From assembly GCA_035294325.1 (NCBI GenBank), contig DATGLE010000142.1:1-64000 (forward strand): 64,000 nucleotides of DNA, in the 5' to 3' direction. The DNA is from DATGLE01 sp035294325. GTDB taxonomy: Bacteria > Chloroflexota > Ktedonobacteria > Ktedonobacterales > Ktedonobacteraceae. Position 1 is the first letter of the stretch, and the number at the start of each line of letters is the position of its first letter. Positions 42,477-51,600 of the stretch are shown here, in pieces. A program made the translations under genes and the position numbers. Under the pieces are notes generated by a model. That model ran no database searches, was not told where the DNA came from, and saw nothing but the letters and a program-made list of their open reading frames with translations.

Positions 42477-43802
42477 CTACCGGCGTTCTCCTTGTAGTAC
42501 TGTGTCATGTTCCCGGGGTACGGGAATCCGGCCCCGACAGTGGAGGTGGAAGGCTGGCTCCTCTTGCGAATACTCCGGCAGATAGATGCCGCAGGTATTT
42601 TCGTCAATGAGCAACGTGGCCCCTTGCTCCAATAGGGCTGGATCGAGAGCTTCAAGCCAGCGGATCAATTCCTCAGCACGCCATCCTTTTCGTTCTCCAG
42701 AGAATCTGTTCAGCAGCACAGCCTCCACATCGATGCTGTGCTCGGGATAGCGGTTCGCTACGGCTAGCAGGCACACACGCAGGATGTCATGCAGGTATAC
42801 CGTTTTCTCCTTCTTCTGCGGAGGCGCAGCCGCAAGTGGCTGCGGACGCACGACCAGCAGGGGCAGCTTTGTTCCATCGAGGACGCGTTCGGTAACGCTT
42901 CCCATCAACCAGCGCTCCAGGCCACTGCGTCCATGCGTGGTCAGGGCGATGAGATCCGAGGCTTCACGAGTCGCAATGCCCTTCCCTGACTCTGCGATGG
43001 TAATGAGCGCCTGGGCTACGTCGTTTCCTTCTTCGACCGACCAGCTCACGTTCACCCCACGTGCCAGGCCCTCCTCGCTGCTTATCCGCTCGGTGAGGGC
43101 CTGCATATAGTTGCCTGCCTCGCGGACGGCCTCCTGCCTGGCATGAAGAGCGTCAGCATAGTCCTGGTAGAACAACTCCTCCTCAAAGGTAAGCGGCTTC
43201 ACCAGGCGGATCAGGTGGAGCGCGCCTGGTGCCGGGGCGCTGAGCGCTCTGACCAGATGAGCGGCTGGCAGCAGTGCAGCCTCGGCAAACGTGGATCCGT
43301 CCAACGCCACCAGGGCGCGTACCGGGTGAACGCTCCCAGGAGCGCTCTCTTGCGGCTGTGCGCTCTTTGCACGCAGGACCAATATAGGAATCGAACTGTG
43401 GCGCACGACCTTCCGTGTCACGCTGCCCATAGCCCAGCGAGCTATGCCAGTTGCACCGTGACTGTTCATTACGATCAGATCGCAGTGCTGCTCTTCGGCA
43501 ACATCGAGAATGTAGGAAGCAGGCTGTCCGGAAAAGACTGCAATCCCTGTCTGGATACCAGCCAGTTCTTTTGTACCCGCAATGCGTGCAAGATAGGCGC
43601 TCGCTACCGCCAGATCCGCCTCCAGGATTTCCTGAAGCAGGACGGATGGCTCCCTCGCGGCGATCCCAACCTCGCTAAGAGTACTGACCACCCGCAGCAG
43701 CAAAAGAGAGCTATGCGAGGCCCGTGCGATCCGCGCGGCAATGGGAAGAGCCTGTTCTGAAAGCTCCGATCCATCCAACGGCACCAGCACACGATTGAAC
43801 AT
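42477..43802 (-). CDS. Universal stress protein with extra C-terminal domain
   Basis: 441 aa from ATG 43802 (GAAGGAGG upstream). Residues 1-145 and 160-320 are two USP domains (MFNRVLVPLDGS...; TTHGRSGLERWLMGSVTERVLDGTKLPLLVV). Residues 325-441 are not USP: after a PQKKEK linker comes YLHDILRVCLLAVANRYPEHSIDVEAVLLNRFSGERKGWRAEELIRWLEALDPALLEQGATLLIDENTCGIYLPEY, which looks like a folded alpha/beta domain ending in a His/Cys pair (HLHCRG). I do not recognise this domain. Middle gene of the USP-USP-Acg operon, 35 bp before the nitroreductase. Confidence 0.85.
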   Translation of the reverse strand: MFNRVLVPLDGSELSEQALPIAARIARASHSSLLLLRVVSTLSEVGIAAREPSVLLQEILEADLAVASAYLARIAGTKELAGIQTGIAVFSGQPASYILDVAEEQHCDLIVMNSHGATGIARWAMGSVTRKVVRHSSIPILVLRAKSAQPQESAPGSVHPVRALVALDGSTFAEAALLPAAHLVRALSAPAPGALHLIRLVKPLTFEEELFYQDYADALHARQEAVREAGNYMQALTERISSEEGLARGVNVSWSVEEGNDVAQALITIAESGKGIATREASDLIALTTHGRSGLERWLMGSVTERVLDGTKLPLLVVRPQPLAAAPPQKKEKTVYLHDILRVCLLAVANRYPEHSIDVEAVLLNRFSGERKGWRAEELIRWLEALDPALLEQGATLLIDENTCGIYLPEYSQEEPAFHLHCRGRIPVPREHDTVLQGERR

Positions 43803-43850
43803 ATATGCCTCCTTCTTCATCGATCTGCCCGGCTTGCGGGAAGCTCCTGC

Positions 43851-44825
43851 TTACATCTCTTTCTCAGACGGGCGTACAATCAGCATGGGAAGCCTGGTTG
43901 CCCGCAGCACCCGTTCCGTGACGCTCCCCATCGCCCAGCGCTCCAGGCCGCTATAGCCATGCGTCGCCATGGCGATCACATCACAACCGCCAAACGCTCC
44001 TGCCCCCTCGGCGTCCTCTCCATTCTCGGCAACGCGGATGATGCCCGAGGCGATGTCATCGTCGAGCGTCACCGACCAGGTGAGAGAGAGTCCGAGATGC
44101 GCTACCTCAGACGCGACCAGCCCTTCGCGCAGGTGTTCAACCGTGCTCTGGAGATAGCGTTTCGCCCGGTGCAGCATGGCTTCTTGACTGCTGGCTCCAA
44201 TCCGGCTCGCCGTATGCGGCGTAATGACGCGTGTGAGATGCAGAGCACCTGCCTCGGGTGCGGCCAGAGCAGCGATCAGATGAGCAGCAGGCGCGAGAGC
44301 AGACTTGGCATACACCGAGCCATCCAGCGGAACCAGAGCACGCAGTGGCCCTTCCCTTTGAGGAGATGGGGCAACCGCAACTGGCTTACCCTCCCTCAGC
44401 AGGAGCACTGGCACGTTCGCATGGTGCACCACCTGCTCCGCTACACTGCCCAGCACCCAGCGCTTCCAGCCTGTGTACCCATGACTACAAATGATTATCA
44501 GATCAACCGGTCGCGCCCCCGCTGCGGCCCGAATCACGGAGGTGGCCCGGCCTGCCACCACATCCGTTTCGACCCGGATGCCGGCGAGCAGAGGCGAATT
44601 AGCTACTTGCTCCAGATAGTTCCTGGCCTCCTCCAGCGCGCTATCGGCGCCGGATTGAGGCAACTCTGGCTCACCGGCAAGCGCTGACCGCAGCGCGGTA
44701 GAGGGCATCACGGCCTGAATCAACGCCAGCGTGCCCTCAGAGGCGCGCGCCAGGCGTGCAGCTACGGGCAGAACCTGTTCGGCACGCGGGGATCCATCTA
44801 ACGGGACAAGAATATGTTGAAACAT
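43851..44825 (-). CDS. Two-domain universal stress protein
   Basis: 324 aa. Domain 1 MFQHILVPLDGSPRAEQVLPVAARLARASEG ending ICSHGYTGWKRWVLGSVAEQVVHHANVPVLLL. Domain 2 LRALVPLDGSVYAKSALAPAAHLI ending ATHGYSGLERWAMGSVTERVLRATRLPMLIV. It shares its N-terminus and spacing with the USP at 23261, suggesting a recent duplication. First gene of a three-gene operon behind the element 44917-44980. Confidence 0.9.
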   Translation of the reverse strand: MFQHILVPLDGSPRAEQVLPVAARLARASEGTLALIQAVMPSTALRSALAGEPELPQSGADSALEEARNYLEQVANSPLLAGIRVETDVVAGRATSVIRAAAGARPVDLIIICSHGYTGWKRWVLGSVAEQVVHHANVPVLLLREGKPVAVAPSPQREGPLRALVPLDGSVYAKSALAPAAHLIAALAAPEAGALHLTRVITPHTASRIGASSQEAMLHRAKRYLQSTVEHLREGLVASEVAHLGLSLTWSVTLDDDIASGIIRVAENGEDAEGAGAFGGCDVIAMATHGYSGLERWAMGSVTERVLRATRLPMLIVRPSEKEM

Positions 44826-44916
44826 GATTTGCTCCTTTCACGCAGGACCGGCTCCAGTGACGGAACACGCGGATGGAACAGTAGTCATCACTTCTCTCCG
44901 CGCACTTTACGCAGAG

Positions 44917-44980
44917 AGTATAGGCCGCCGTGCTCTCATCACACTCACGGGAGCGTGATCCTTTCTCACAATTCCCTCAC
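44917..44980 (-). promoter_or_regulatory. GTGA-box promoter for USP-USP-Acg operon
   Basis: Minus strand: GTGA 44980, GTGA 44969, GTGA 44948, GAGA 44937, -10 TATACT at 44922. Spacing 11-21-11-15. Confidence 0.88.
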
Positions 44981-45124
44981 ACTTCCAGGCAGGACGATAT
45001 ACCACCCCGCGCGATCAATGTCCCTTGCGCATACCTCTTTTATAATGCGGAGATGCTATCATATGCCCCTTTTGTGACCGATATGAGAACGCGGTGCGGA
45101 GCCAAACCTGCCCCTGTGCATCCT

Positions 45125-45188
45125 GTGAGCCAATCGTGCGCCTCTCCAGACAAATTTTGAGGTGATTGTGATTTCTGGCGGCCATACT
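45125..45188 (+). promoter_or_regulatory. GTGA-box promoter for glpA-sdhBCD operon
   Basis: GTGA 45125, GTGC 45136, TTGA 45157, GTGA 45168, -10 CATACT at 45183. Spacing 11-21-11-15. A further GTGA/GAGA pair at 45074 and 45085 lies upstream. Confidence 0.8.
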
Positions 45189-45254
45189 CTCTTTGAAGAC
45201 AAAGACGACCCCGACTGAAAAGCTGCTCGTTGGGAGGAGCAGAGAGGTTTACCG

Positions 45255-46427
45255 ATGTCAATACCGCACATCATCGTCATTGGAGCCGGGTCGACCGGAT
45301 CGGCAACAGCCCACGATCTGGCCCTGCGGGGCCTGCGTGTCACGCTCATCGAGCGAGGGGATATCGCCTCCGGGACCACCGGGCGCACCCACTGCCTGCT
45401 CCATTCGGGCGGACGTTATTGCGTCAACGACCCGGAGGCAGCGGCTGAATGTATTGTCGAGAACAGGATCATACGGAATATCATTCCAGATCTGCTGGAA
45501 CTGAACGATGGTCTGTTCGTCGCGCTCACCGAGGCCGACCTGGCCTTCAAAGAGCGCTTCCTGGAGGGCTGCGCGACCTGCCACATCCCGGCCCGCGAAC
45601 TCCCCATCACGCACGCACTGGAAATCGAACCCTTCCTGAATCGCGGGGCGCTCGCCGCCGTACAGGTGCCTGATGCTGTGTTTGAGCCGGTGCGCTTTTG
45701 CCTCGCCTTTCTTGCGACGGCGCAGCAGCACGGTGCCGTTGTACGGCGCTTCACTGAAGTGACCGACTTCCTCTATGCAGGCGGTTGCGTCTCAGGCGTG
45801 AAGGTCAAAGATCACCGGACGGGAAAGACCGAAAACATAGGGGCCGACCTGATCATCAACGCGGCAGGCCCCTGGGTCGGCAGCGTCGCGGCCATGGCAG
45901 GCATCTCCGTGCCGGTCAAGCCAACGGCTGGCGTGATGGTGACGCTCGATGGGCGGCTCAACAATATGGTTTTGAATCGTCTCAGCCCGCCGTCCGATGG
46001 GGATATCGTCGTGCCACAGCGCGCCACCTCGATTATCGGCACGACCTCCTGGGAGGTCGAGGACCCGGACGTGATCCCGGCCCCTGCTGATCACGTCGCG
46101 AAGATGCTTGCCCAGGGAGAACAGTTGTTGCCGGCTGTGCAAAAGATACCTGTTCGAGCGCGCGTGGCCGCCGCGCGGCCGCTGATCGTCAAGGGAGATA
46201 AGGAGGCCCGCGAGGCGAGCCGTACCTTCGAGTGCTTCGATCACCAGGACGATGGGGTGGAGGGCTTTGTCACCATCGCCGGCGGCAAGATGACGACGGC
46301 ACGGGCGATGGCGGAGCGCGTGTCAGATTTAGTCTGTAAGAAACCTGGTGTTGCGGTGGCATGCCGGACACGTAACGTGCCGCTCGTCTCGTACCGGCTC
46401 TTCTACCAGGGAGGAAGCTATGCTTGA
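45255..46427 (+). CDS. glpA: GlpA-type FAD glycerol-3-phosphate dehydrogenase subunit
   Basis: 390 aa FAD protein matching the catalytic part of anaerobic glycerol-3-phosphate dehydrogenase: IIVIGAGSTGSATAHDLALRGLRVTLIERGDIASGTTGRTHCLLHSGGRYCV at the N-terminus and FVTIAGGKMTTARAMAERVSDLVCKK at the C-terminus. It lacks the extra [2Fe-2S] C-terminal domain of E. coli GlpA (about 540 aa). It is not SdhA-like, since no SdhA-type HxG FAD-linking motif or fumarate site is seen. Yet it overlaps by 8 bp a succinate-dehydrogenase-type Fe-S subunit gene, so electrons probably pass through SdhB/C/D to quinone. Glycerol 3-phosphate is the likely but unproven donor. Confidence 0.82.
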   Translation: MSIPHIIVIGAGSTGSATAHDLALRGLRVTLIERGDIASGTTGRTHCLLHSGGRYCVNDPEAAAECIVENRIIRNIIPDLLELNDGLFVALTEADLAFKERFLEGCATCHIPARELPITHALEIEPFLNRGALAAVQVPDAVFEPVRFCLAFLATAQQHGAVVRRFTEVTDFLYAGGCVSGVKVKDHRTGKTENIGADLIINAAGPWVGSVAAMAGISVPVKPTAGVMVTLDGRLNNMVLNRLSPPSDGDIVVPQRATSIIGTTSWEVEDPDVIPAPADHVAKMLAQGEQLLPAVQKIPVRARVAAARPLIVKGDKEAREASRTFECFDHQDDGVEGFVTIAGGKMTTARAMAERVSDLVCKKPGVAVACRTRNVPLVSYRLFYQGGSYA

Positions 46428-47190
46428 GATCACGCTCCAGATATTCCGCTACAAAACAGGAGAATCTCCACACTACGACACCTTCACGGTGCAGGTAGCG
46501 GAGAGCGCATCCGTTCTCGATGCGCTTGATGTCGTATGGGCAAAACATGACCACAGCCTGACCTATCGCCGCGCCTGCCATCATTCCGCCTGCGGAGTGT
46601 GCGCGCTGCGTATTAACGGCCTCGAGAAGCTGCCCTGCGTCACACCCGTAAGCTCGGTGTGGGATGGACACACTCCACTGCGTCTCAATCCGCTGCGCAA
46701 CTTTCCGGTGGTCAGCGACCTGATCGTGGATGTGACGGGCCTGTTCCAGCGCCTGTCAGCCTCCGACCTGGAGATCACCCGCGATGCCGAGCCAACCCTG
46801 CCGCTTTCCGTTGACAACCTTGCCGACCTGGGCACCCGCATGGAACCCGAGCCGGTTGAGCCGCCAGAAAACCTGACGCGCTTTAACCGCTTTGAGAGTT
46901 GCATCGAGTGCGGGATCTGCATGAGCGCCTGCCCGACGGTGGCCGCCGACGATAAGTTTTTGGGACCCGCCGGCCTTGCCGCCATCTATGATGAGCGCCA
47001 CAAAACCGGTGATCCGCGCGAGGTGGCTCACCTGCTGGCGCTGGCGGACGGCGAACACGGCGTGTGGCGCTGCCACAGCGCCTACGAATGCACCGAAGCC
47101 TGCCCCCAGGCCGTTGATCCGGCGGGCAAGATCATGGCGCTGCGCCGCGAGCTGATTGCCAACCGGCTCAAGAAAGGACGGAGGAAATAA
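46420..47190 (+). CDS. sdhB: Succinate dehydrogenase/fumarate reductase-type iron-sulfur subunit
   Basis: 256 aa from ATG 46420 (GGGAGGAAG upstream). Three Fe-S clusters are readable: [2Fe-2S] in RRACHHSACGVCALRINGLEKLPC, [4Fe-4S] in ESCIECGICMSACP, and [3Fe-4S] in CHSAYECTEACPQAVDP with its own Cys in the middle. Length is normal for SdhB/FrdB. It joins the GlpA-like flavoprotein to the membrane anchors encoded next. The combination is unusual because the flavoprotein is not SdhA. Confidence 0.9.
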   Translation: MLEITLQIFRYKTGESPHYDTFTVQVAESASVLDALDVVWAKHDHSLTYRRACHHSACGVCALRINGLEKLPCVTPVSSVWDGHTPLRLNPLRNFPVVSDLIVDVTGLFQRLSASDLEITRDAEPTLPLSVDNLADLGTRMEPEPVEPPENLTRFNRFESCIECGICMSACPTVAADDKFLGPAGLAAIYDERHKTGDPREVAHLLALADGEHGVWRCHSAYECTEACPQAVDPAGKIMALRRELIANRLKKGRRK

Positions 47191-47192
47191 CG

Positions 47193-47582
47193 ATGGCAAG
47201 CCTGAACTATCCAAGAGTACGCCGCGCGGGCCGCTGGTTCGACCTGCGGCGGCGCCGGATGGGCATGTGGGCGTATGCCCTTAATCGGATTACCGGTATC
47301 GGGCTGGTGGTCTACCTGTACCTGCACCTGGTGATCCTGAGTCAGCTGCCGGGCGGGCCTGGATCGTGGAACGCCTTTGTCGCGCTGGCGCGTTCACCGT
47401 TCTTCCTCACCCTCGATGTGGTCCTGATTGCCGGCATCCTTATTCACGGCCTCAACGGCCTGCGTATCGCCCTGACCGGTTTCGGGATCGGCGTGAAGGC
47501 ACACAAAATCCTCTTTGGTATCGTGATGTTTATCGCTGTGATTGCCCTGGGAGTAGCGGCAGTCCTGATCTATGGAGGGTAG
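47193..47582 (+). CDS. sdhC: Succinate dehydrogenase-type cytochrome b subunit
   Basis: 129 aa with three helices; begins with a basic region (RAGRWFDLRRRRMGMWAYALNRITG) that carries the conserved SdhC quinone-site motif, and has His in YLYLHLVILSQL and ILIHGLNGLRIAL as haem-ligand candidates. It starts 2 bp after sdhB, so they are coupled. It anchors the Fe-S/flavoprotein pair to the membrane and passes electrons to quinone. Confidence 0.85.
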   Translation: MASLNYPRVRRAGRWFDLRRRRMGMWAYALNRITGIGLVVYLYLHLVILSQLPGGPGSWNAFVALARSPFFLTLDVVLIAGILIHGLNGLRIALTGFGIGVKAHKILFGIVMFIAVIALGVAAVLIYGG

Positions 47583-47586
47583 TTGT

Positions 47587-47946
47587 ATGGATAATCCATT
47601 CACAAAGGAGCCGAGGGCTACAACGACCTGGCTCTGGCAGGTCGTCACCGGCGTACTGCTGCTATTCCTGCTGGGCCTGCATGTGATCGCGAACCACTTT
47701 ATCGTTAAAGGCGGGCTGCGCACTTTCGCAGACGTACTGGCGTACCTGCGCAATCCTGTGTTTCTCGTGCTCGAAGCGCTTTTTCTGATCGTTGTTGCCA
47801 GTCATGCTATGCTCGGTATCCGCGCAATCCTGCTGGATCTTGGGATCTCTGATCGCATGGAAAGGTGGCTGAGCCGGGCGCTGACGATTGTGGGAGTGCT
47901 TACCGTCGGCTATGGCCTGTGGCTGACCTGGGCTATTATCCATTAA
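47587..47946 (+). CDS. sdhD: Succinate dehydrogenase-type membrane anchor
   Basis: 119 aa from ATG 47587 (GGAGGG upstream). Three helices (TTWLWQVVTGVLLLFLLGLHVIANHFIV; NPVFLVLEALFLIVVASHAMLGIRAIL; LSRALTIVGVLTVGYGLWLTWAI). His residues in LGLHVIANHF and ASHAMLG could bind haem. It closes the four-gene operon; a hairpin follows at 48048. Confidence 0.8.
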   Translation: MDNPFTKEPRATTTWLWQVVTGVLLLFLLGLHVIANHFIVKGGLRTFADVLAYLRNPVFLVLEALFLIVVASHAMLGIRAILLDLGISDRMERWLSRALTIVGVLTVGYGLWLTWAIIH

Positions 47947-48047
47947 AGGTGTGCCTTCCGCGTCATCAGCGAACCTGTTCGCTGGCGAGGTGATCGATAA
48001 CCAGCAACAACCATAGTCACCCCGCTGCACGACAGAGGTCCTTGCCT

Positions 48048-48073
48048 GAGTCGATTGGGTCGCCAATCGACTC
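48048..48073 (+). terminator. Hairpin downstream of sdhD-like gene
   Basis: 11-bp perfect stem, arms 48048-48058 and 48063-48073 (GAGTCGATTGG and complement), 4-nt loop, about 100 bp after the sdhD stop. Probable terminator. Confidence 0.6.
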
Positions 48074-48131
48074 GAATCGCAATATTTGCTAACTATTTAT
48101 GATATTTTTGCCTGTATCTGTTAACGATATA

Positions 48132-48164
48132 TGAATATGCTATGAATATGATCTGAATATGCTA
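48132..48164. repeat. Three 11-bp tandem repeats in AT-rich gap
   Basis: TGAATATGCTA, TGAATATGATC and TGAATATGCTA follow one another at 48132, 48143 and 48154. The 11-bp period equals the box spacing of the GTGA elements, but the sequence differs. The surrounding gap 47947-48696 holds the sdh terminator, this repeat, and the nifJ promoter at 48409; I see no convincing gene in it. Confidence 0.75.
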
Positions 48165-48408
48165 TATTTATTAGCAGTCAAATGCTCCCCAGGCATTTTC
48201 ATCCCATCAATGAAGTATCAGCTATGCCTCTCACAGCTTCCCTCCAGGGAGCCTGACTGCAAGCCCATCAACTTTCTCGACGATCGGCAAGGATTCAGCC
48301 AGGGCAAAAGCTCTCTCCCTAAACTACACCATGCCCGCCCGGACGCCGACTGCGGCAACGTCTCTACGCCTGCCCGGGATCCTCCTGCTGGAAAAGTCAT
48401 AAGGGGTT

Positions 48409-48472
48409 GTGACGTGTCTGTGAGGCTTTTGTGGGGTGGTGTGATGGGGCTGTGAGAGGCAGCGCCTACACT
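48409..48472 (+). promoter_or_regulatory. GTGA-box promoter for nifJ, perfect boxes
   Basis: GTGA at 48409, 48420, 48441 and 48452, plus a GTGG at 48431; -10 TACACT at 48467. Spacing 11-21-11-15. The start codon is 224 bp downstream, so a long leader is expected. Confidence 0.92.
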
Positions 48473-48696
48473 CTGAGGTGTCGGATGAAACACGCTCTCC
48501 GGCCACGAAAAGCACTCTTCACGTTGCATCCAAAAGATGCCGTGATCCTTTACTGCTAAGGAGCCAATACCGATGAAGATATATGTGATCCATCCCAAAG
48601 AAACCACCCGGAGTCCCGAGTCGCCACCGGCCCCCGGCGCAAGCCGGGCGCCTGGCTGTTCTCATGAGACCCTGCCAGACTGAGAGGAGCATCACG

Positions 48697-51600
48697 ATGG
48701 GACACAAGCGTGTCACACTCGAAGGCAATGAAGCAGTGGCCGCCGTTGCTTATGCCCTGAGCGAGGTTATCGCCATTTACCCCATTACTCCCTCCACTCT
48801 CATGGGGGAGTTTGCCGATAGCTGGTCAGCCGCCGGGCGCAAAAATCTCTGGGGCACGGTGCCGCAGGTGATCGAGATGCAGTCGGAGGGCGGCGCCGCC
48901 GGGGCGCTGCATGGGGCGCTGCAAACGGGGGCGCTCGCCACGACCTTTACCGCCTCCCAGGGCTTGCTGCTCATGCTCCCCAACATGTACAAGATCGCGG
49001 GGGAGTTGACGCCTACCGTCTTCCATGTCGCAGCACGCTCCCTGGCAACCCAGGCGCTCTCCATCTTCGGCGATCACTCTGATGTGATGGCGACGCGCGC
49101 CAGTGGCTTTGCCCTGCTGGCCTCGCACTCGGTGCAGGCAGCCCAGGACCTTGCGCTGGTGGCGCATGCCGCGACCCTGGAGGCGCGTGTGCCGTTCCTG
49201 CATTTCTTTGACGGCTTCCGCACCTCGCACGAGATTAACACTATCGTACCCCTCTCTACAGACGAGCTGCGCGCCATGATCGACGAGGAACTGGTCGCCG
49301 CCCATCGCCGCCGCGCTCTCTCGCCCGATCATCCCTTCATTCGCGGTACCGCGCACAACCCGGATACCTTCTTTCAGGCCCGCGAAAGCGTCAACCCGTA
49401 TTACCTCGCCGGCCCGGATATTGTGCAGCAGGCCATGGACCGCTTCGCCACGCTCACGGGTCGCCACTATCACCTCTTCGACTACACCGGGGATCCCCGG
49501 GCCGAGCGCGTGATCGTGGCGATGGGATCGGGGGCCCAGACGGCGGAAGAGACCGCGGCCTCTCTGGCCGGGCAGGGCGAACGCGTGGGCGTGATCACGG
49601 TACACCTCTTCCACCCCTTCTCCGTTGCGCATTTCCTGCACGCGCTGCCAGAGACGGTCAGGACGATGGCGGTGCTGGATCGCACCAAAGAGCCGGGCAG
49701 CCTGGGCGAGCCGCTCTTCCTGGAGATCGCAGCCGCCCTCCACGAGCGGGAGCCAGACCGTCCCATGCCGCGCGTAATTGGCGGGCGCTATGGCCTTGCT
49801 TCCAAAGAAGTGACCCCGGCGATGGTCAAGGGCATCTTCGACGAGATGGGCCAGGCGGAGCCGAAACGGCACTTCACCATCGGCATTACCGACGATGTGA
49901 CGCACAGCAGCCTGGCCTATGACCCCGCCTTCTCCGTCGAGCGTGGAGAAACCGTGCAGTGCGTCTTCTGGGGACTGGGTTCCGATGGCACGGTCTCGGC
50001 GAACAAAAACGCGATCAAGATCATCGGAGAGGAAACGCAGAACCATGCACAGGGCTACTTCGTCTACGACTCGAAAAAAGCAGGCTCGGTGACGATCTCG
50101 CACCTGCGTTTCGGCCCGCAGCCCATCCGCGCCCCCTACCAGATCGGCGAAAACCGGGCTGATTTCGTGGCCTGCCACCAGTTCTCATTCCTGGAGCGCT
50201 TCGACGTGCTCAAGTACGCCAGACCAGGCGGCATCTTCCTGCTCGCCAGCCGCTATGGGCCAGAGGAGGTCTGGGACCATCTGCCCATCGAGGTGCAGCA
50301 GGAGATGGTCGAGAAGAAGCTGCGTTTCTTTGTGATCGATGCACACAGCGTCGCGCGCGAAACGGGCATGGGGGGACGTATCAACACGGTCATGCAGACC
50401 TGTTTCTTCGCGCTCTCCGGCGTGCTCCCCCGCGAGCAGGCCATCGCCCAGATCAAACACAGCATCCGCAAGACCTACGGCAAACGCGGCGAGGCGGTGG
50501 TGCAGAAGAACTTCCAGGCCGTCGATGAGACGCTCTCCCGACTGTATGAGGTGCCGATCCCAGCAGCGGTCCCGGCGGCAACGGCTCGGCGGCCTCTCCC
50601 TCTGCCGGTGCTGAGGAGGCGCCCGCCGGTTCCTGAGGAGGCGCCCGCCTTTGTGCGCGAAGTACTGGGCAAGATGCTGGCCCTCGAAGGCGACGACCTG
50701 CCGGTTAGCGCCTTGCCCTGCGATGGCACCTATCCCTCGGGCACCGCGCAGTGGGAGAAGCGCAATATCGCCCTGGAGATGCCGGTCTGGGACCCGGACC
50801 TGTGCATCCAGTGCGGCAAATGTGTCATGGTCTGCCCGCATGCGGTGATCCGCGAGAAGGTCTATGCGCCCGAGCAGCTTGCGGGAGCGCCGGAGTCGTT
50901 CCTTGCCACAGATGCGCGCTTTAAAGCCTTCCCCGGCATGAAGTATACGCTCCAGGTGTCGCCGGAGGACTGCACCGGATGCAGCCTCTGCGTCGACGCC
51001 TGCCCGGTCAAGGATAAGCGGCAGGTGGGGCGCAAAGCGCTCAACATGGCGGCCCAGCCCCCTCTTCGTGAGCGCGAGAAGGCCAACTGGCAGTTCTTCC
51101 TCACGCTGCCAGAGGTGGAGCGCTCCCAGCTCAATGTGGCCGCAATCAAGGATGCGCAGTTGTTACAGCCGCTCTTCGAGTTTTCTGGCGCCTGTGCCGG
51201 CTGCGGGGAGACGCCTTACATCAAGCTGATGACGCAGTTGTTTGGGGACCGCCTGGTCGTCGCCAATGCCACCGGCTGCTCCTCGATCTACGGGGGCAAC
51301 CTGCCGACGACGCCCTGGACGGTCAATCAGGAGGGGCGCGGCCCGGCCTGGTCCAACTCGCTCTTCGAGGATAATGCCGAGTTCGGCCTGGGCATGCGCC
51401 TCGCGCTGGACAAGCAGGAGGAATACGCCCGCGAACTGCTCAGCGCGTGTACCGACATCGTGGGGGAGGAACTGGTGCAGGCCCTTCTCTCTACCGATCA
51501 ATCGCGGGAGGAGGGCATTCGGGCGCAGCGCGAGCGGGTGGCGGTGCTCAAAAGTCGTCTGGAGCAATGGCCTGGCGAGGAGCGTGCACGCCGCCTGCTC

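Noticed and set aside
45255..46427. Flavoprotein as ordinary SdhA
   Set aside because: Length and motifs (GRTHCLLHSGGRY, GGKMTTARAMAE) match GlpA; SdhA active-site and covalent-FAD motifs are absent.
48159..48455. 98-codon frame between sdhD and nifJ
   Set aside because: No ribosome binding site and no protein-like pattern; it runs across the nifJ promoter element.
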